Of a stretch of DNA of 64,000 nucleotides, positions 18,567 to 26,542 are shown piece by piece. The notes under the pieces are model-generated. The model worked only from the letters and a program-made list of their open reading frames with translations, searched no databases and was not told the origin of the DNA. Made by a program: the position numbers and the translations under genes. Origin of the DNA: Burkholderiales bacterium 67-32 (GTDB lineage: Bacteria; Pseudomonadota; Gammaproteobacteria; Burkholderiales; Burkholderiaceae_B); the NCBI GenBank assembly GCA_001898625.1, contig MKUP01000011.1, positions 270,680 through 334,679 of the forward strand. Direction: 5' to 3'. How positions within the stretch are numbered: position 1 is the first letter of the stretch; each line of letters begins with the position of its first letter.

Positions 18567-19376
18567 TCAGCGCAGCAGGCGGCGGCGCATCAGCGCGGTG
18601 GCCAGCCAGATGGCGACCGCCGCGGTCAGCGCCAGTTGGAGCAGCGGTTCCCAGGGCTGATCGGGCATCCGGCCCAGCACCAACGGCCTCAACAGTTCGA
18701 TGGCCGGGGCCAGGGGCAGCAGCCGCGCCGCCTGCACCAGCGCCTCGGGCAATTGCGACACCGGAAAGAACACGCCGGACAGGAACACCATCGGCGTCAC
18801 GCCCAGCGTGAAGTAATACATGAAAAAATCGAAGCCCTTGGCCAGGGCCGACATGACCAGCGCCAGCGCGGAGAAGGTCACCCCCAGCAGCACCAGCGCC
18901 GGCGGGATCCACAGCAGCGTGGAGGCGCGCGAGATGTCCAGCGCCACCACCACCAGCAGGATCGCCAACCCGCTTTTCATGCTCTTGGCCGCGGCCCACA
19001 GGATCTCGGCGAACACCACGTCGTCCAGCGACAGCGGCGTGTTCAGCATCGCATCCCAGGAGCGCTGGATATGCAGCCGGGAAAAGGCGCTATAGGTCGC
19101 CTCGAAGGTGGCCGCGTACAGCGCCCCCATGCAGATCGAACCGGCGGCCAGGAACGTCACATAGGGCACGCCATCGATGCCCGGCAGCAGGCTGCCCAGG
19201 CCATAGCCCAGCGCCAGCAGCGCCACCATCGGATCCATGACATCGCCCAGCACCGTGGTCAACGCCGTCTTGCGCCAGACCAGGAAATTGCGCCGCAACA
19301 CCGGCACGCACCCCCGCCCCGGCCGAGGCAGCCCCCAAATCCCCAATCGCGGAACATCCACCGCCCGTTCACTCAT
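18567..19376 (-). CDS. ABC-2 type exporter permease (NodJ-like family)
   Basis: A 269-residue inner-membrane permease with six hydrophobic segments and the ABC-2 layout (for example LYAATFEATYSAFSRL in the middle and FLSGVFFPVSQLPE near residue 205). Family members such as NodJ export oligosaccharide-like or drug substrates, but rhizobial Nod factor export is not implied. It starts one base after the stop of its ATPase partner, and cutA follows after 16 bases, giving a four-gene run ATPase-permease-cutA-dsbD. The substrate is unknown. Confidence 0.88.
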   Translation of the reverse strand: MSERAVDVPRLGIWGLPRPGRGCVPVLRRNFLVWRKTALTTVLGDVMDPMVALLALGYGLGSLLPGIDGVPYVTFLAAGSICMGALYAATFEATYSAFSRLHIQRSWDAMLNTPLSLDDVVFAEILWAAAKSMKSGLAILLVVVALDISRASTLLWIPPALVLLGVTFSALALVMSALAKGFDFFMYYFTLGVTPMVFLSGVFFPVSQLPEALVQAARLLPLAPAIELLRPLVLGRMPDQPWEPLLQLALTAAVAIWLATALMRRRLLR

Positions 19377-19377
19377 C

Positions 19378-20343
19378 TCAGGCCCCCTCCCTCAAGTCGC
19401 GGCCGGCCAGCCTCAGGAACAGGTCTTCCAGATTGGCCGGCCGGTGCAGGTAGCGCAATCGCCCCCCCTCGCGCAGCAGGCCCAGCACACGATCCGGTTC
19501 GGCCGTGTAGCAATAGACCGTCTCGCCGCTGACCTCGACGCGGTCCGGCATGGCGGCGCGATGGCGCTCCAGCCAATCCAGGGCCCCTTCCCCGAACACC
19601 TCCACCACCTCGGGTTCGACGTGGCGCGCGATCAGGTCCTGGGGCGCCCCTTCGGCAATCATCCGGCCCCGGTCCAGCAGGCCGAGCCGATCGCACAGGC
19701 GCTCGGCCTCGTCCATGAAATGCGTGGTCAGCAGGATGGTCTTGCCTTGCGCCAGCAGCGTCTTCAGGCGCTCCCAGATCAGGTGGCGCGCCTGCGGATC
19801 CAGCCCGGTGGTGGGTTCGTCCATCACGATCAGGTCGGGATCGTTGACCAGCGCCCGCGCCAGCGTCAGACGCCGCTTCATGCCGCCCGACAGCTCGTTG
19901 ATACGCGCCGTGCGCTTGGCGGCCAGCGAGGCGAATTCCAGCAAGCCGGGGATGCGGCGGCGGATCTCGCCGTCGGCCAGGCCGAAATAGCGGCCGAACA
20001 CGAGCAGGTTTTCCTCGACCGTGAAATCGGGGTCGAGATTGTCGATCTGCGGCACCACGCCTATGCGCGCCCGGGCCTGGCGCGCCTGCGCCGGGACCGG
20101 GTAATCCAGCAGCCGGATCGAGCCGCCATCCACCGGCGTCAGGCCCAGGATGGACCGCAGGGTGGTGGTCTTGCCCGCGCCGTTCGGCCCCAGCAAGCCA
20201 TAGCATTCGCCGCGCGCGATCTCGAAGGACAGCGCGTCCACGATGACGCGGCCGCCGTAGCGCTTGTCCAGCCGCTGGACCTGCAACGCGGGTCCGGCGG
20301 GTGCCAAGGGTCTGGCCCCCGTATGCAGCGAATTGGTGGTCAT
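19378..20343 (-). CDS. ABC transporter ATP-binding protein (NodI-like family)
   Basis: The 321-residue nucleotide-binding subunit of the exporter encoded with the next gene. Walker A is [14 protein letters not shown], the signature motif [15 protein letters not shown], Walker [14 protein letters not shown], and the switch histidine lies in [13 protein letters not shown]. The C-terminal 80 residues form the extension typical of the NodI/DrrA group. I start at the ATG at 20343; upstream in-frame sequence to 20457 runs into the divergent promoter region. The divergent neighbour, 146 bases away, is a LuxR-type regulator that may control it. Confidence 0.93.
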   Translation of the reverse strand: MTTNSLHTGARPLAPAGPALQVQRLDKRYGGRVIVDALSFEIARGECYGLLGPNGAGKTTTLRSILGLTPVDGGSIRLLDYPVPAQARQARARIGVVPQIDNLDPDFTVEENLLVFGRYFGLADGEIRRRIPGLLEFASLAAKRTARINELSGGMKRRLTLARALVNDPDLIVMDEPTTGLDPQARHLIWERLKTLLAQGKTILLTTHFMDEAERLCDRLGLLDRGRMIAEGAPQDLIARHVEPEVVEVFGEGALDWLERHRAAMPDRVEVSGETVYCYTAEPDRVLGLLREGGRLRYLHRPANLEDLFLRLAGRDLREGA

Positions 20344-20489
20344 GCGCCGATAGTACCCCGGAGCCTGCGCCCGCCGGCTGCGACATCCGCGCGCAGGGTT
20401 TTCCTGATGTGGACGGGTTGATGAAAGTGATTGCCCGCTTCGCATGTTGCGTAACATGATGTAACTACCTGCTCAACCACACGACTACC

Positions 20490-21587
20490 ATGGGTATTGC
20501 TCTCTCCCAGGAAACCTACGACGCCCTCGTCGGACTCTGCTACGAAAGCGTGCTGGACAGCGCCCGATGGCCGGTGCTGCTCGACGCGTTGGCCGCCGCC
20601 AGCGGCAGGCAGTTCGGCGCGATAGCCATCAACCATCCCGGCGACGCCGCCGCCACCGTCACACTCGCGGCTCGGTGCGATCCCGCCGCGATCCAGGCCT
20701 ACAACGTTCACTATGGCGCCATCGACCCGATGCGCGAACTGATCGCCGCGACGGACGACGGCCGGTGGAACCACGACCGCCGCGAGTTGCCCGCCGCAAC
20801 GCTCGACCACCACCCGTACTACCAGGAGTTCCAGCGGGCCCAGGGCATGGACGACCGCGCGTCGATCCGGCTGAACGGCCAGGGCGCCTGCGTCTATGTC
20901 GCGCTGCTGACCGCCATCGGTGTGCGGCCCGATGCCTGCCAGGACGACCTGCTGGCGCGCATCGCGCCGCACCTGCAGCGTGCCGGCACGCTGTACGACA
21001 CGCTGACCGGACTGCGCGACGGCCTGGCGCTGCGCGACCAGGTGCTGGACAGCCTGCCCACGCCGCTCTGGCTGCTCGATGAAGGACGGCGGGTGGCCTA
21101 CCGCAATGCCGCGGCCCAACGGCATGCCGCGCTGCCCGATGGCGCCCTGTGCGAACACAACGGCCAGATCCGCCCCCGCCACGCGGCCGCCAGCCGGCTC
21201 GAAACGGCCATCCTGCAAGCCACGGGACATTCCGGATCGCGCCGTGCCTCGCGCATCGCGCCGCCCGCCGCCGGCGGCCCGGACGTCGTGGTCACGCCGC
21301 TGTCCGAGGACCACCCCGACAATCCGCTGCAACGTCCGCTGGTCGCGGTCAGCGTGGTCGATCCCGAGCAGCAGAATCTCCGCGTGAACGACCTGTTCCA
21401 GTTCAGCCGGGCCGAGGCGCGCCTGGCGACCAAGCTGCAGGAAGGGCTGAGCCTGGCCGAGTACGCCGAACGCCACGGCATCGCGCTCAGCACCGCGCGC
21501 ACGCAGCTGCGCGCGCTCTTCACGAAGACCGGCACGCACCGCCAGGGCGAGCTCGTGAGCCTGTTGCTGCGGCTCGCGCGGCATTGA
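20490..21587 (+). CDS. LuxR-type helix-turn-helix regulator (paralogue 2)
   Basis: A 365-residue regulator with a C-terminal LuxR-type helix-turn-helix (FSRAEARLATKLQEGLSLAE, then IALSTARTQLRALFTKTG, about residues 300-350) and a PAS-like middle (PTPLWLLDEGRRVAYRNAAA). It shares length and domain order with the regulator at 15155-16270; the N-terminal domain is about 190 residues in both. No receiver or autoinducer domain is seen. It is divergent from the ABC exporter and lies directly upstream of the glycine riboswitch and the DadA-like gene, so either could be a target. Confidence 0.82.
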   Translation: MGIALSQETYDALVGLCYESVLDSARWPVLLDALAAASGRQFGAIAINHPGDAAATVTLAARCDPAAIQAYNVHYGAIDPMRELIAATDDGRWNHDRRELPAATLDHHPYYQEFQRAQGMDDRASIRLNGQGACVYVALLTAIGVRPDACQDDLLARIAPHLQRAGTLYDTLTGLRDGLALRDQVLDSLPTPLWLLDEGRRVAYRNAAAQRHAALPDGALCEHNGQIRPRHAAASRLETAILQATGHSGSRRASRIAPPAAGGPDVVVTPLSEDHPDNPLQRPLVAVSVVDPEQQNLRVNDLFQFSRAEARLATKLQEGLSLAEYAERHGIALSTARTQLRALFTKTGTHRQGELVSLLLRLARH

Positions 21588-21644
21588 CGCGCGCCGGCGC
21601 GATACCCGGGATGGCAATGGCACAAGGCCCATGCTATCCTGGCT

Positions 21645-21821
21645 CGCACCAGGAGAACGAAGCGGCTTGCCGCTTCTACCGAAGGCGTATCCCCTGAAAC
21701 GCTCAGGTCACGAGACTGGCAACCAAACAACTGGAGAGCGTCGCGCCCTGAACCGGCGCGGCCGCCGAAGGGGCAAGCGGCGCCGACCGGCGCGCGCGAA
21801 TCTCTCAGGCAAAAGGACAGT
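21645..21821 (+). ncRNA. Tandem glycine riboswitch aptamers
   Basis: Two consecutive glycine aptamers. The first (about 21645-21720) has the core ACCGAAGG (21678-21685) and CCTGAAACGCTCAGGT (21693-21708); the second (about 21730-21821) opens with CTGGAGAGCG and has GCCGAAGGGGCAA (21764-21776) and TCTCTCAGGCAAAAGGACAG (21801-21820). The two are joined by a short A-rich linker, as in the known class, where glycine binding in both units controls downstream expression. The region feeds straight into an intrinsic terminator in front of a FAD-dependent amino acid oxidoreductase. A poor -10 (TATCCT, 21635-21640) is the only promoter hint. Confidence 0.93.
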
Positions 21822-21862
21822 AGGGGCAAGCGGCAGACAACTGCCGCTTGCCCCTGTTTTTT
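21822..21862 (+). terminator. Riboswitch-controlled intrinsic terminator
   Basis: A perfect 15-bp hairpin (arms 21822-21836 and 21841-21855, loop ACAA) followed by G and six T. It ends 13 bases before the DadA-like start, so it is the expression platform of the glycine riboswitch. The first 13 bases of its left arm (AGGGGCAAGCGGC) also occur inside aptamer 2 at 21769-21781, giving the right arm two possible partners. Confidence 0.93.
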
Positions 21863-21875
21863 CCGAGAGCCTGCA

Positions 21876-23168
21876 ATGAAAGTCATCGTCATGGGCGCCG
21901 GCATCACCGGCGTCACGTCGGCCTGGTATCTCGCCAAGGCCGGGCACGAGGTCGTCGTCCTGGAACGCAACGCGGGCGCCGCGCGCGAAACCAGCTTCGG
22001 CAACGGCGGCCAGATCTCCGTCAGCCACGCCGAACCCTGGGCCAACCCGTCCGCCCCGCTGAAACTGCTGCGCTGGCTGGGCCGCGAGGACGCCCCCCTG
22101 CTGTTCCGCCTGCGCGCCGATCCCGATCAATGGAAATGGGGCCTGCAATTCCTGCGCGAATGCACCTCGGCGCGATCGCGGCACAACATGATCCAGATCC
22201 TGAACCTGGGCACCTACAGCCGCTCCAGCCTGCAGGAACTGCGCGCCGAGACCGGCATCCGCTACGACCACCTGCAACGCGGAATCCTGCATTTCTATAC
22301 CAGCCAGAAAGAGTTCGACGCCGCGCTCGAACCGGCCCGCATCATGCGCGAGATGGGCTGCGAGCGGCAGGTGATCGACCGCGACGAAGTCCTGCGCATC
22401 GAACCCGCGCTGGCGCAGATCGCTCCCCGCCTGGCGGGGGCCACCTACACCAGCGCCGACGAATCGGGCGACGTGCACCTGTTCACCACCCGCCTGGCCG
22501 AACTGTGCGCGCAGCGCGGCGTGGACTTCCGCTACGGCGTGCGCGTGCAGGCGCTGCGCGCCGAGGGGGGCGCCATGACCGGTGTCGAGATCGCCAGCGA
22601 GACCGGCGGCTATGAAACCGTGACGGGCGACGCCTACGTGCTGGCGCTGGGCAGCTTCAGCCCGCAACTGGCGCGGCAGGCGGGCGTCCCCTTGTCCATC
22701 TATCCGGCCAAGGGCTATTCGGCCACCCTGCCGGTGCTCGACCCCACGCTGGCGCCCGAGGTCAGCCTGACCGACGACGAATACAAGCTGGTGTTCTCGC
22801 GCCTGGGCGACCGCCTGCGGGTGGCCGGCACCGCCGAGCTGAACGGCTACGGGCTGGCGCTGAACCCGGTGCGCTGCGAGGCACTGGTCAAGCGCACGCT
22901 GGACATCTTCCCCGGCATGAGCCGGCCCGAACTGGCGCAGTACTGGGCCGGACTGCGGCCCGCGACACCAGGCAACGTACCCTACATCGGCGCCTCGAAG
23001 GTGCGCGGCCTGTACCTGAACACCGGCCACGGCACCCTGGGCTGGACGCACGGCTGCGGCTCGGGCCGCGCGGTGGCGGAGATCATCGACGGCCGCCAGC
23101 CCGAGGTGGACTTCGCGTTCACCGGCCGCGAGGCGATGCAGACGGCACCCCGGCTGGCGGCGGCCTGA
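21876..23168 (+). CDS. D-amino acid dehydrogenase-like FAD oxidoreductase (DadA family)
   Basis: A 430-residue member of the DAO/DadA family, which oxidatively deaminates D-amino acids or glycine and passes electrons to the respiratory chain. The FAD-binding site is at the N-terminus (MKVIVMGAGITGVTSAWYLA, then VVLERN), with a conserved SFGNGGQIS segment (residues about 40-48) and a C-terminal GLYLNTGHGTLGWTHGCGSG that closes the flavin site. The glycine riboswitch upstream argues that glycine or a closely related compound is the substrate or signal; that is inference. The ATG at 21876 follows GAGAG. It converges on the GMC oxidoreductase gene with 6 bases between stops. Confidence 0.9.
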   Translation: MKVIVMGAGITGVTSAWYLAKAGHEVVVLERNAGAARETSFGNGGQISVSHAEPWANPSAPLKLLRWLGREDAPLLFRLRADPDQWKWGLQFLRECTSARSRHNMIQILNLGTYSRSSLQELRAETGIRYDHLQRGILHFYTSQKEFDAALEPARIMREMGCERQVIDRDEVLRIEPALAQIAPRLAGATYTSADESGDVHLFTTRLAELCAQRGVDFRYGVRVQALRAEGGAMTGVEIASETGGYETVTGDAYVLALGSFSPQLARQAGVPLSIYPAKGYSATLPVLDPTLAPEVSLTDDEYKLVFSRLGDRLRVAGTAELNGYGLALNPVRCEALVKRTLDIFPGMSRPELAQYWAGLRPATPGNVPYIGASKVRGLYLNTGHGTLGWTHGCGSGRAVAEIIDGRQPEVDFAFTGREAMQTAPRLAAA

Positions 23169-23174
23169 CGCCGG

Positions 23175-24854
23175 TCAGGCCGGGACGGTCTCGCGCCTGG
23201 GGAACGGGCGCGATGCCGGCGCCCCGCGCCCGTCCCGCGCCAGCGGCGGCCGGCCCAGGATATGGTCCGCCGCCTTCTCCGCCATCATGATGATGGGTGC
23301 ATTGGTCGGCCCCCGCACCACGCGCGGCATGGCCGACCCATCCACTACGCGCAGGCCCTCCACGCCGCGCACCCGCAACTGCGCATCGAGCACGGCCTCG
23401 GGATCGGCATCGCGGCCCATCCTGCAAGTGCCCACCGGGTGGTGCAGCGTGATGGCCGTGCGCCGGATGAAAGCATCGATGTCCGCGTCGCTCGTGGCCT
23501 GCGGGCCGGGCGCCAGTTCCTCGGCCCGGAACGGCGCGAGCGACGGCTGTTCGCCGATGGCCCTCATGATGCGCACCATCTGGCGCACGGCGCGCCGGTC
23601 GTAGTCGGTGGACAGGAAGTTCTGGCGGATCACCGCGGGAGCCACGGGATCGCCACTCGCCAAGGACACGCTGCCCCGGCTCTCGGGTGTGATGAAGACC
23701 CCCTTGATGGCGAAGGCATCGACGTAGGGTTTGAGCAGCGGACCGAAATGCGGGCCGGCTTCCATGGGCGCGGCGGCCAACAGCAATTGCAGGTCGGGCA
23801 GCGGCAGCTCGGGGTGGCTGCGCACCAGGCCCACGGCCGCGGCGGGCACCTTGCTGGACAGGCCCGAGCCGAACATCCAGGTCCGCAGAAGATCGACACC
23901 GATGCGGTCCAGCCGCAGCGCGCGGTGCAGCGGCCCCGTTTCCTTGCGGCGCCAGCGGACGTCGCACACCACGTGGTCCTGCAGGTTGCGCCCGACGCCG
24001 GGCAGGTCGACGCGGGTCGCGATGCCGTGCCGGCCGAGCTCCGAGGCGTCGCCGATACCCGAGAGCATCAGGAGCTGCGGCGAGTTGATCACCCCGCCCG
24101 CCAGCAGCACTTCGCGTTCGCACCGTACCAGCTCGCGGCGGCCGCCGCGCAGGACTTCGACGCCCACGGCGCGGCCCTGCTCCATCAGCACCCTCGTGGT
24201 CAACGCGCCGGTCCACACCGTGACGTTGCCGCGCGCCACCGCCGGCCGCAGGTAGGCCGAGGCCGCGCTCCAGCGGCGGCCGCGGCGGATGGTGGCCTGC
24301 ATGGGGCCGAAGCCTTCGATGCTGGCGCCGTTGTAGTCGTCGTTGCGTCCATGGCCGGCCAGATCCGTGGCGCGCAGGAAGGCGTCCACCAATGGATCGT
24401 CGTAGTGCAGGCGCGTCACGGTCAGCGGACCGTCGCCGCCGCGCAGGTCGCTGGCACCCTCTTCCCACGATTCGCTGCGGCGGAAATACGGCAGCACGTC
24501 GTCGTAGGACCACCCCTCCAGCCCCAGGCCACGCGCCCAGTGGTCGTAGTCCTCGCGGGCGCCGCGCGCATAGGCCATGCCGTTGATCGAAGTCGAGCCG
24601 CCCAGCACCTTGCCGCGCGCGCATTCGATGCGGCGGCCGTCCATGCCGGGCTCGGGCTCGGTGAAATAGCCCCAGTCGTACATCCGGTGCTTGAGGATCA
24701 GGCCCCAGGTCAGCGGAATCCGGATCACGGGCGAACGGTCCGGGCCGCCGGCCTCCAGCACCAGTATCTTCAGCGCCGGATCGGCGCCCAGCCTGTAGGC
24801 CAGCGTGCACCCCGCGGAGCCCGCGCCCACGATGATGTAGTCGTAATGATTCAT
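23175..24854 (-). CDS. GMC-family FAD-dependent alcohol oxidoreductase (choline dehydrogenase-like)
   Basis: A 559-residue glucose-methanol-choline oxidoreductase that oxidises a primary alcohol to an aldehyde. The N-terminus is a dinucleotide fold (YDYIIVGAGSAGCTLAYRL), followed by ARGKVLGGSTSINGMAYARG (GMC signature 1), LLAGGVINSPQLLMLSGIG (signature 2), and the catalytic region HHPVGTCRMG plus RGPTNAP at the C-terminus. The ATG at 24854 is the only one that opens into the FAD fold; the frame continues upstream through the repeat but this part looks non-coding. It is the last gene of the TRAP-aldehyde dehydrogenase operon, so it likely starts a two-step oxidation of an imported alcohol. Confidence 0.93.
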   Translation of the reverse strand: MNHYDYIIVGAGSAGCTLAYRLGADPALKILVLEAGGPDRSPVIRIPLTWGLILKHRMYDWGYFTEPEPGMDGRRIECARGKVLGGSTSINGMAYARGAREDYDHWARGLGLEGWSYDDVLPYFRRSESWEEGASDLRGGDGPLTVTRLHYDDPLVDAFLRATDLAGHGRNDDYNGASIEGFGPMQATIRRGRRWSAASAYLRPAVARGNVTVWTGALTTRVLMEQGRAVGVEVLRGGRRELVRCEREVLLAGGVINSPQLLMLSGIGDASELGRHGIATRVDLPGVGRNLQDHVVCDVRWRRKETGPLHRALRLDRIGVDLLRTWMFGSGLSSKVPAAAVGLVRSHPELPLPDLQLLLAAAPMEAGPHFGPLLKPYVDAFAIKGVFITPESRGSVSLASGDPVAPAVIRQNFLSTDYDRRAVRQMVRIMRAIGEQPSLAPFRAEELAPGPQATSDADIDAFIRRTAITLHHPVGTCRMGRDADPEAVLDAQLRVRGVEGLRVVDGSAMPRVVRGPTNAPIIMMAEKAADHILGRPPLARDGRGAPASRPFPRRETVPA

Positions 24855-24884
24855 GTCATGTTCCAAGCCGCTAGCGCATGTCGA

Positions 24885-24931
24885 TCCAGGGCGCCGCCCC
24901 CTGGGGGGCGCCCGAAGGGCGTAGGGGGGGA
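24885..24931 (-). repeat. Palindromic repeat, copy C (short form, after the aldehyde dehydrogenase)
   Basis: A short copy abutting the aldehyde dehydrogenase stop codon (24932-24934). It keeps the C-run, the CGCCC/GGGCG stem and the GCCCCC/GGGGGC stem and the terminal CCAGGGC box, but the whole long hairpin (about 35 bases in copy A) is missing between CCAGGGC and GCCGCCCC. It occupies the 77-base gap before the GMC gene. Confidence 0.75.
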
Positions 24932-26404
24932 CTAGTTCAGTTTTAGATTGACGTTCTTGGTGTAGGTGAACTCCAGGAGTTCCTCGAAGCATTCCTCGCG
25001 GCCGATGCCCGATTGCTTCACGCCGCCGAACGGCGCACCGATGAAGTGCTGGCTGGTGTTGTTGATCCAGACATAGCCGGTATGGATGCGGCGGGCCGCG
25101 CGGTGCGCGGTGTCGAGATCGCGGGTCCAGATCGAACCGGTCAGGCCGAAGTCCACGGCGTTGACGTCGGCCCACATCGCATCCTCGTCGGACCAGCGGA
25201 ACACCGACATGATGGGACCGAACACTTCCTCGCGCGCCAGCCGCATGTCCGGCCGCATGTCGGCGAAGATGGTGGGCTCGAAGAAGAAGCCGTCGCGCAG
25301 CGCGGGATCGTCGGGCCGCCGGCCGCCGGCCACCAGCCGCCCGCCTTCGTCCAGCGCGGACTGCACGAAGCCTTGCACCTTCTCGAGCTGCGCCCGGCTG
25401 ACCAGCGACCCCATGGTCGTGGCCGGATCCGTCGGAATGCCCGGCCGGTGCCGCCGGGGCAGCAGTTCGGCCACACGCGCCAGCACCTCGTCGTGGATGC
25501 TTGCGTGCAGGAACACGCGGCTGGTGGAGCCGCAGCTCTGGCCCGACCACGTGAAGTTCATGCCGCCCACGATGCCGTCCACCAGCTTGTCGAGATCCGC
25601 GTCGGGATAAGCCACCAGTGCATTCTTGCCGCCCAGCTCCAGCAGCACCGGCTTCAATCCGTCGGCCGCCGTCTTCATGACGGACTTGCCCGTGGGCACG
25701 CCGCCGATCAACGTGATCTTGCGCACCAGCGGGTGCTCGGCCAGCGCCTGCCCGCACTCGCGGCTGCCGCACAGGAAGTTGACCACGCCCTTGGGAAACA
25801 CGTGGCCGATCAGCTCGGCCAACCGGATGATGGACAGCGGCGCCTGGTCGGGCGACTTGACCACGACCGTGTTGCCCGCCGCCAGCGGCGCCGCGAGACG
25901 CATCGCGGCGAACATCAGCGGATGGTTGTAGGCGACGATGCGCGCCACGACGCCCAGCGGCTCGCGCACGGTGTAGTCGAGATAGCCGGGCCCCATCGGC
26001 AGGGTCTCGCCCTTGACCTCGGTGGCCAGGCCGGCGAAATACTCCAGGCTGTCGGCCGCGAAGTCCGCGTCCTTGGCCAGGATGGACACAGGATTGCCGT
26101 TGTTCAGCGCATCCAGCAACGCCAGCTCCTGCGCATGGGCCCGCAGGATGTCCGCCGCCCGGCGCAGCATGCGGCCGCGCTCCATCGGCGGCGTGGCGGC
26201 CCAGGCGGGAAAGGCGTCCTGGGCCGCCCGCACCGCGGCGTCGACGTCGCGCGCGTCGGCGACCGGCGCATCGGCCAGCCGCTCGTCATACGCGGGATTG
26301 ATGGTCGGCGCGTAGACGCCGGCCAGGGGCTCGTGCCAGGCTCCCCCATAGAACAGCTGGCGGTGGGTCGGCAGGATGCCGGCGGGAATCTCGTGTGCGC
26401 GCAT
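24932..26404 (-). CDS. Aldehyde dehydrogenase, NAD(P)+-dependent (betaine-aldehyde-type)
   Basis: A 490-residue aldehyde dehydrogenase converting an aldehyde to the acid. The catalytic residues are in place: Asn160 (VAYNHPLM), Glu256 (LLELGGKN) and the nucleophile Cys291 (GQSCGSTS). The C-terminal GGVKQSGIGREECFEELLEFT region resembles betaine-aldehyde and gamma-aminobutyraldehyde dehydrogenases. It lies between the TRAP receptor gene and the GMC alcohol oxidoreductase and would take the aldehyde made by the latter. The ATG at 26404 has GGAG upstream (revcomp of the CTCC at 26411). Both flanking gaps hold a palindromic repeat. Confidence 0.94.
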   Translation of the reverse strand: MRAHEIPAGILPTHRQLFYGGAWHEPLAGVYAPTINPAYDERLADAPVADARDVDAAVRAAQDAFPAWAATPPMERGRMLRRAADILRAHAQELALLDALNNGNPVSILAKDADFAADSLEYFAGLATEVKGETLPMGPGYLDYTVREPLGVVARIVAYNHPLMFAAMRLAAPLAAGNTVVVKSPDQAPLSIIRLAELIGHVFPKGVVNFLCGSRECGQALAEHPLVRKITLIGGVPTGKSVMKTAADGLKPVLLELGGKNALVAYPDADLDKLVDGIVGGMNFTWSGQSCGSTSRVFLHASIHDEVLARVAELLPRRHRPGIPTDPATTMGSLVSRAQLEKVQGFVQSALDEGGRLVAGGRRPDDPALRDGFFFEPTIFADMRPDMRLAREEVFGPIMSVFRWSDEDAMWADVNAVDFGLTGSIWTRDLDTAHRAARRIHTGYVWINNTSQHFIGAPFGGVKQSGIGREECFEELLEFTYTKNVNLKLN

Positions 26405-26466
26405 GGCGTCTCCGGTAGGTCAGTACAGTCGGTTTTCATGGCCCTGCATCCCCAGAGCCGTCCCTC

Positions 26467-26542
26467 CAGGACGCCGCGGATCCGGCTTCGCCGGTCCGCC
26501 AGCGTCGCCCCCTCGGGGGGCGCCCGCAGGGCGTAGGGGGGG
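26467..26542 (-). repeat. Palindromic repeat, copy D (after the TRAP receptor gene)
   Basis: Full-length copy that ends exactly at the stop codon (26543-26545) of the TRAP receptor gene. Its outer stem is GACGC/GCGTC where copies A and E have GGCAC/GTGCC; inner flank GCGGA/TCCGC and core CCGGC/GCCGG are unchanged, the loop is GAA, and the short stem is CGCCC/GGGCG. These are compensated changes relative to the other copies. Confidence 0.85.

Noticed and set aside
18567-20343. Naming the ABC exporter nodI-nodJ
   Set aside because: The family resemblance is real but there are no nodulation genes or other support for Nod factor export.
21612-21640. Promoter for the glycine riboswitch transcript (TGGCAA, 17 bases, TATCCT)
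   Set aside because: The -35 match is only three of six; kept as a remark in the riboswitch entry, not as a feature.
24855-25772. In-frame upstream extension of the GMC oxidoreductase
   Set aside because: It runs backwards through the palindromic repeat and the aldehyde dehydrogenase gene in a different phase; the ATG at 24854 opens directly into the FAD fold.
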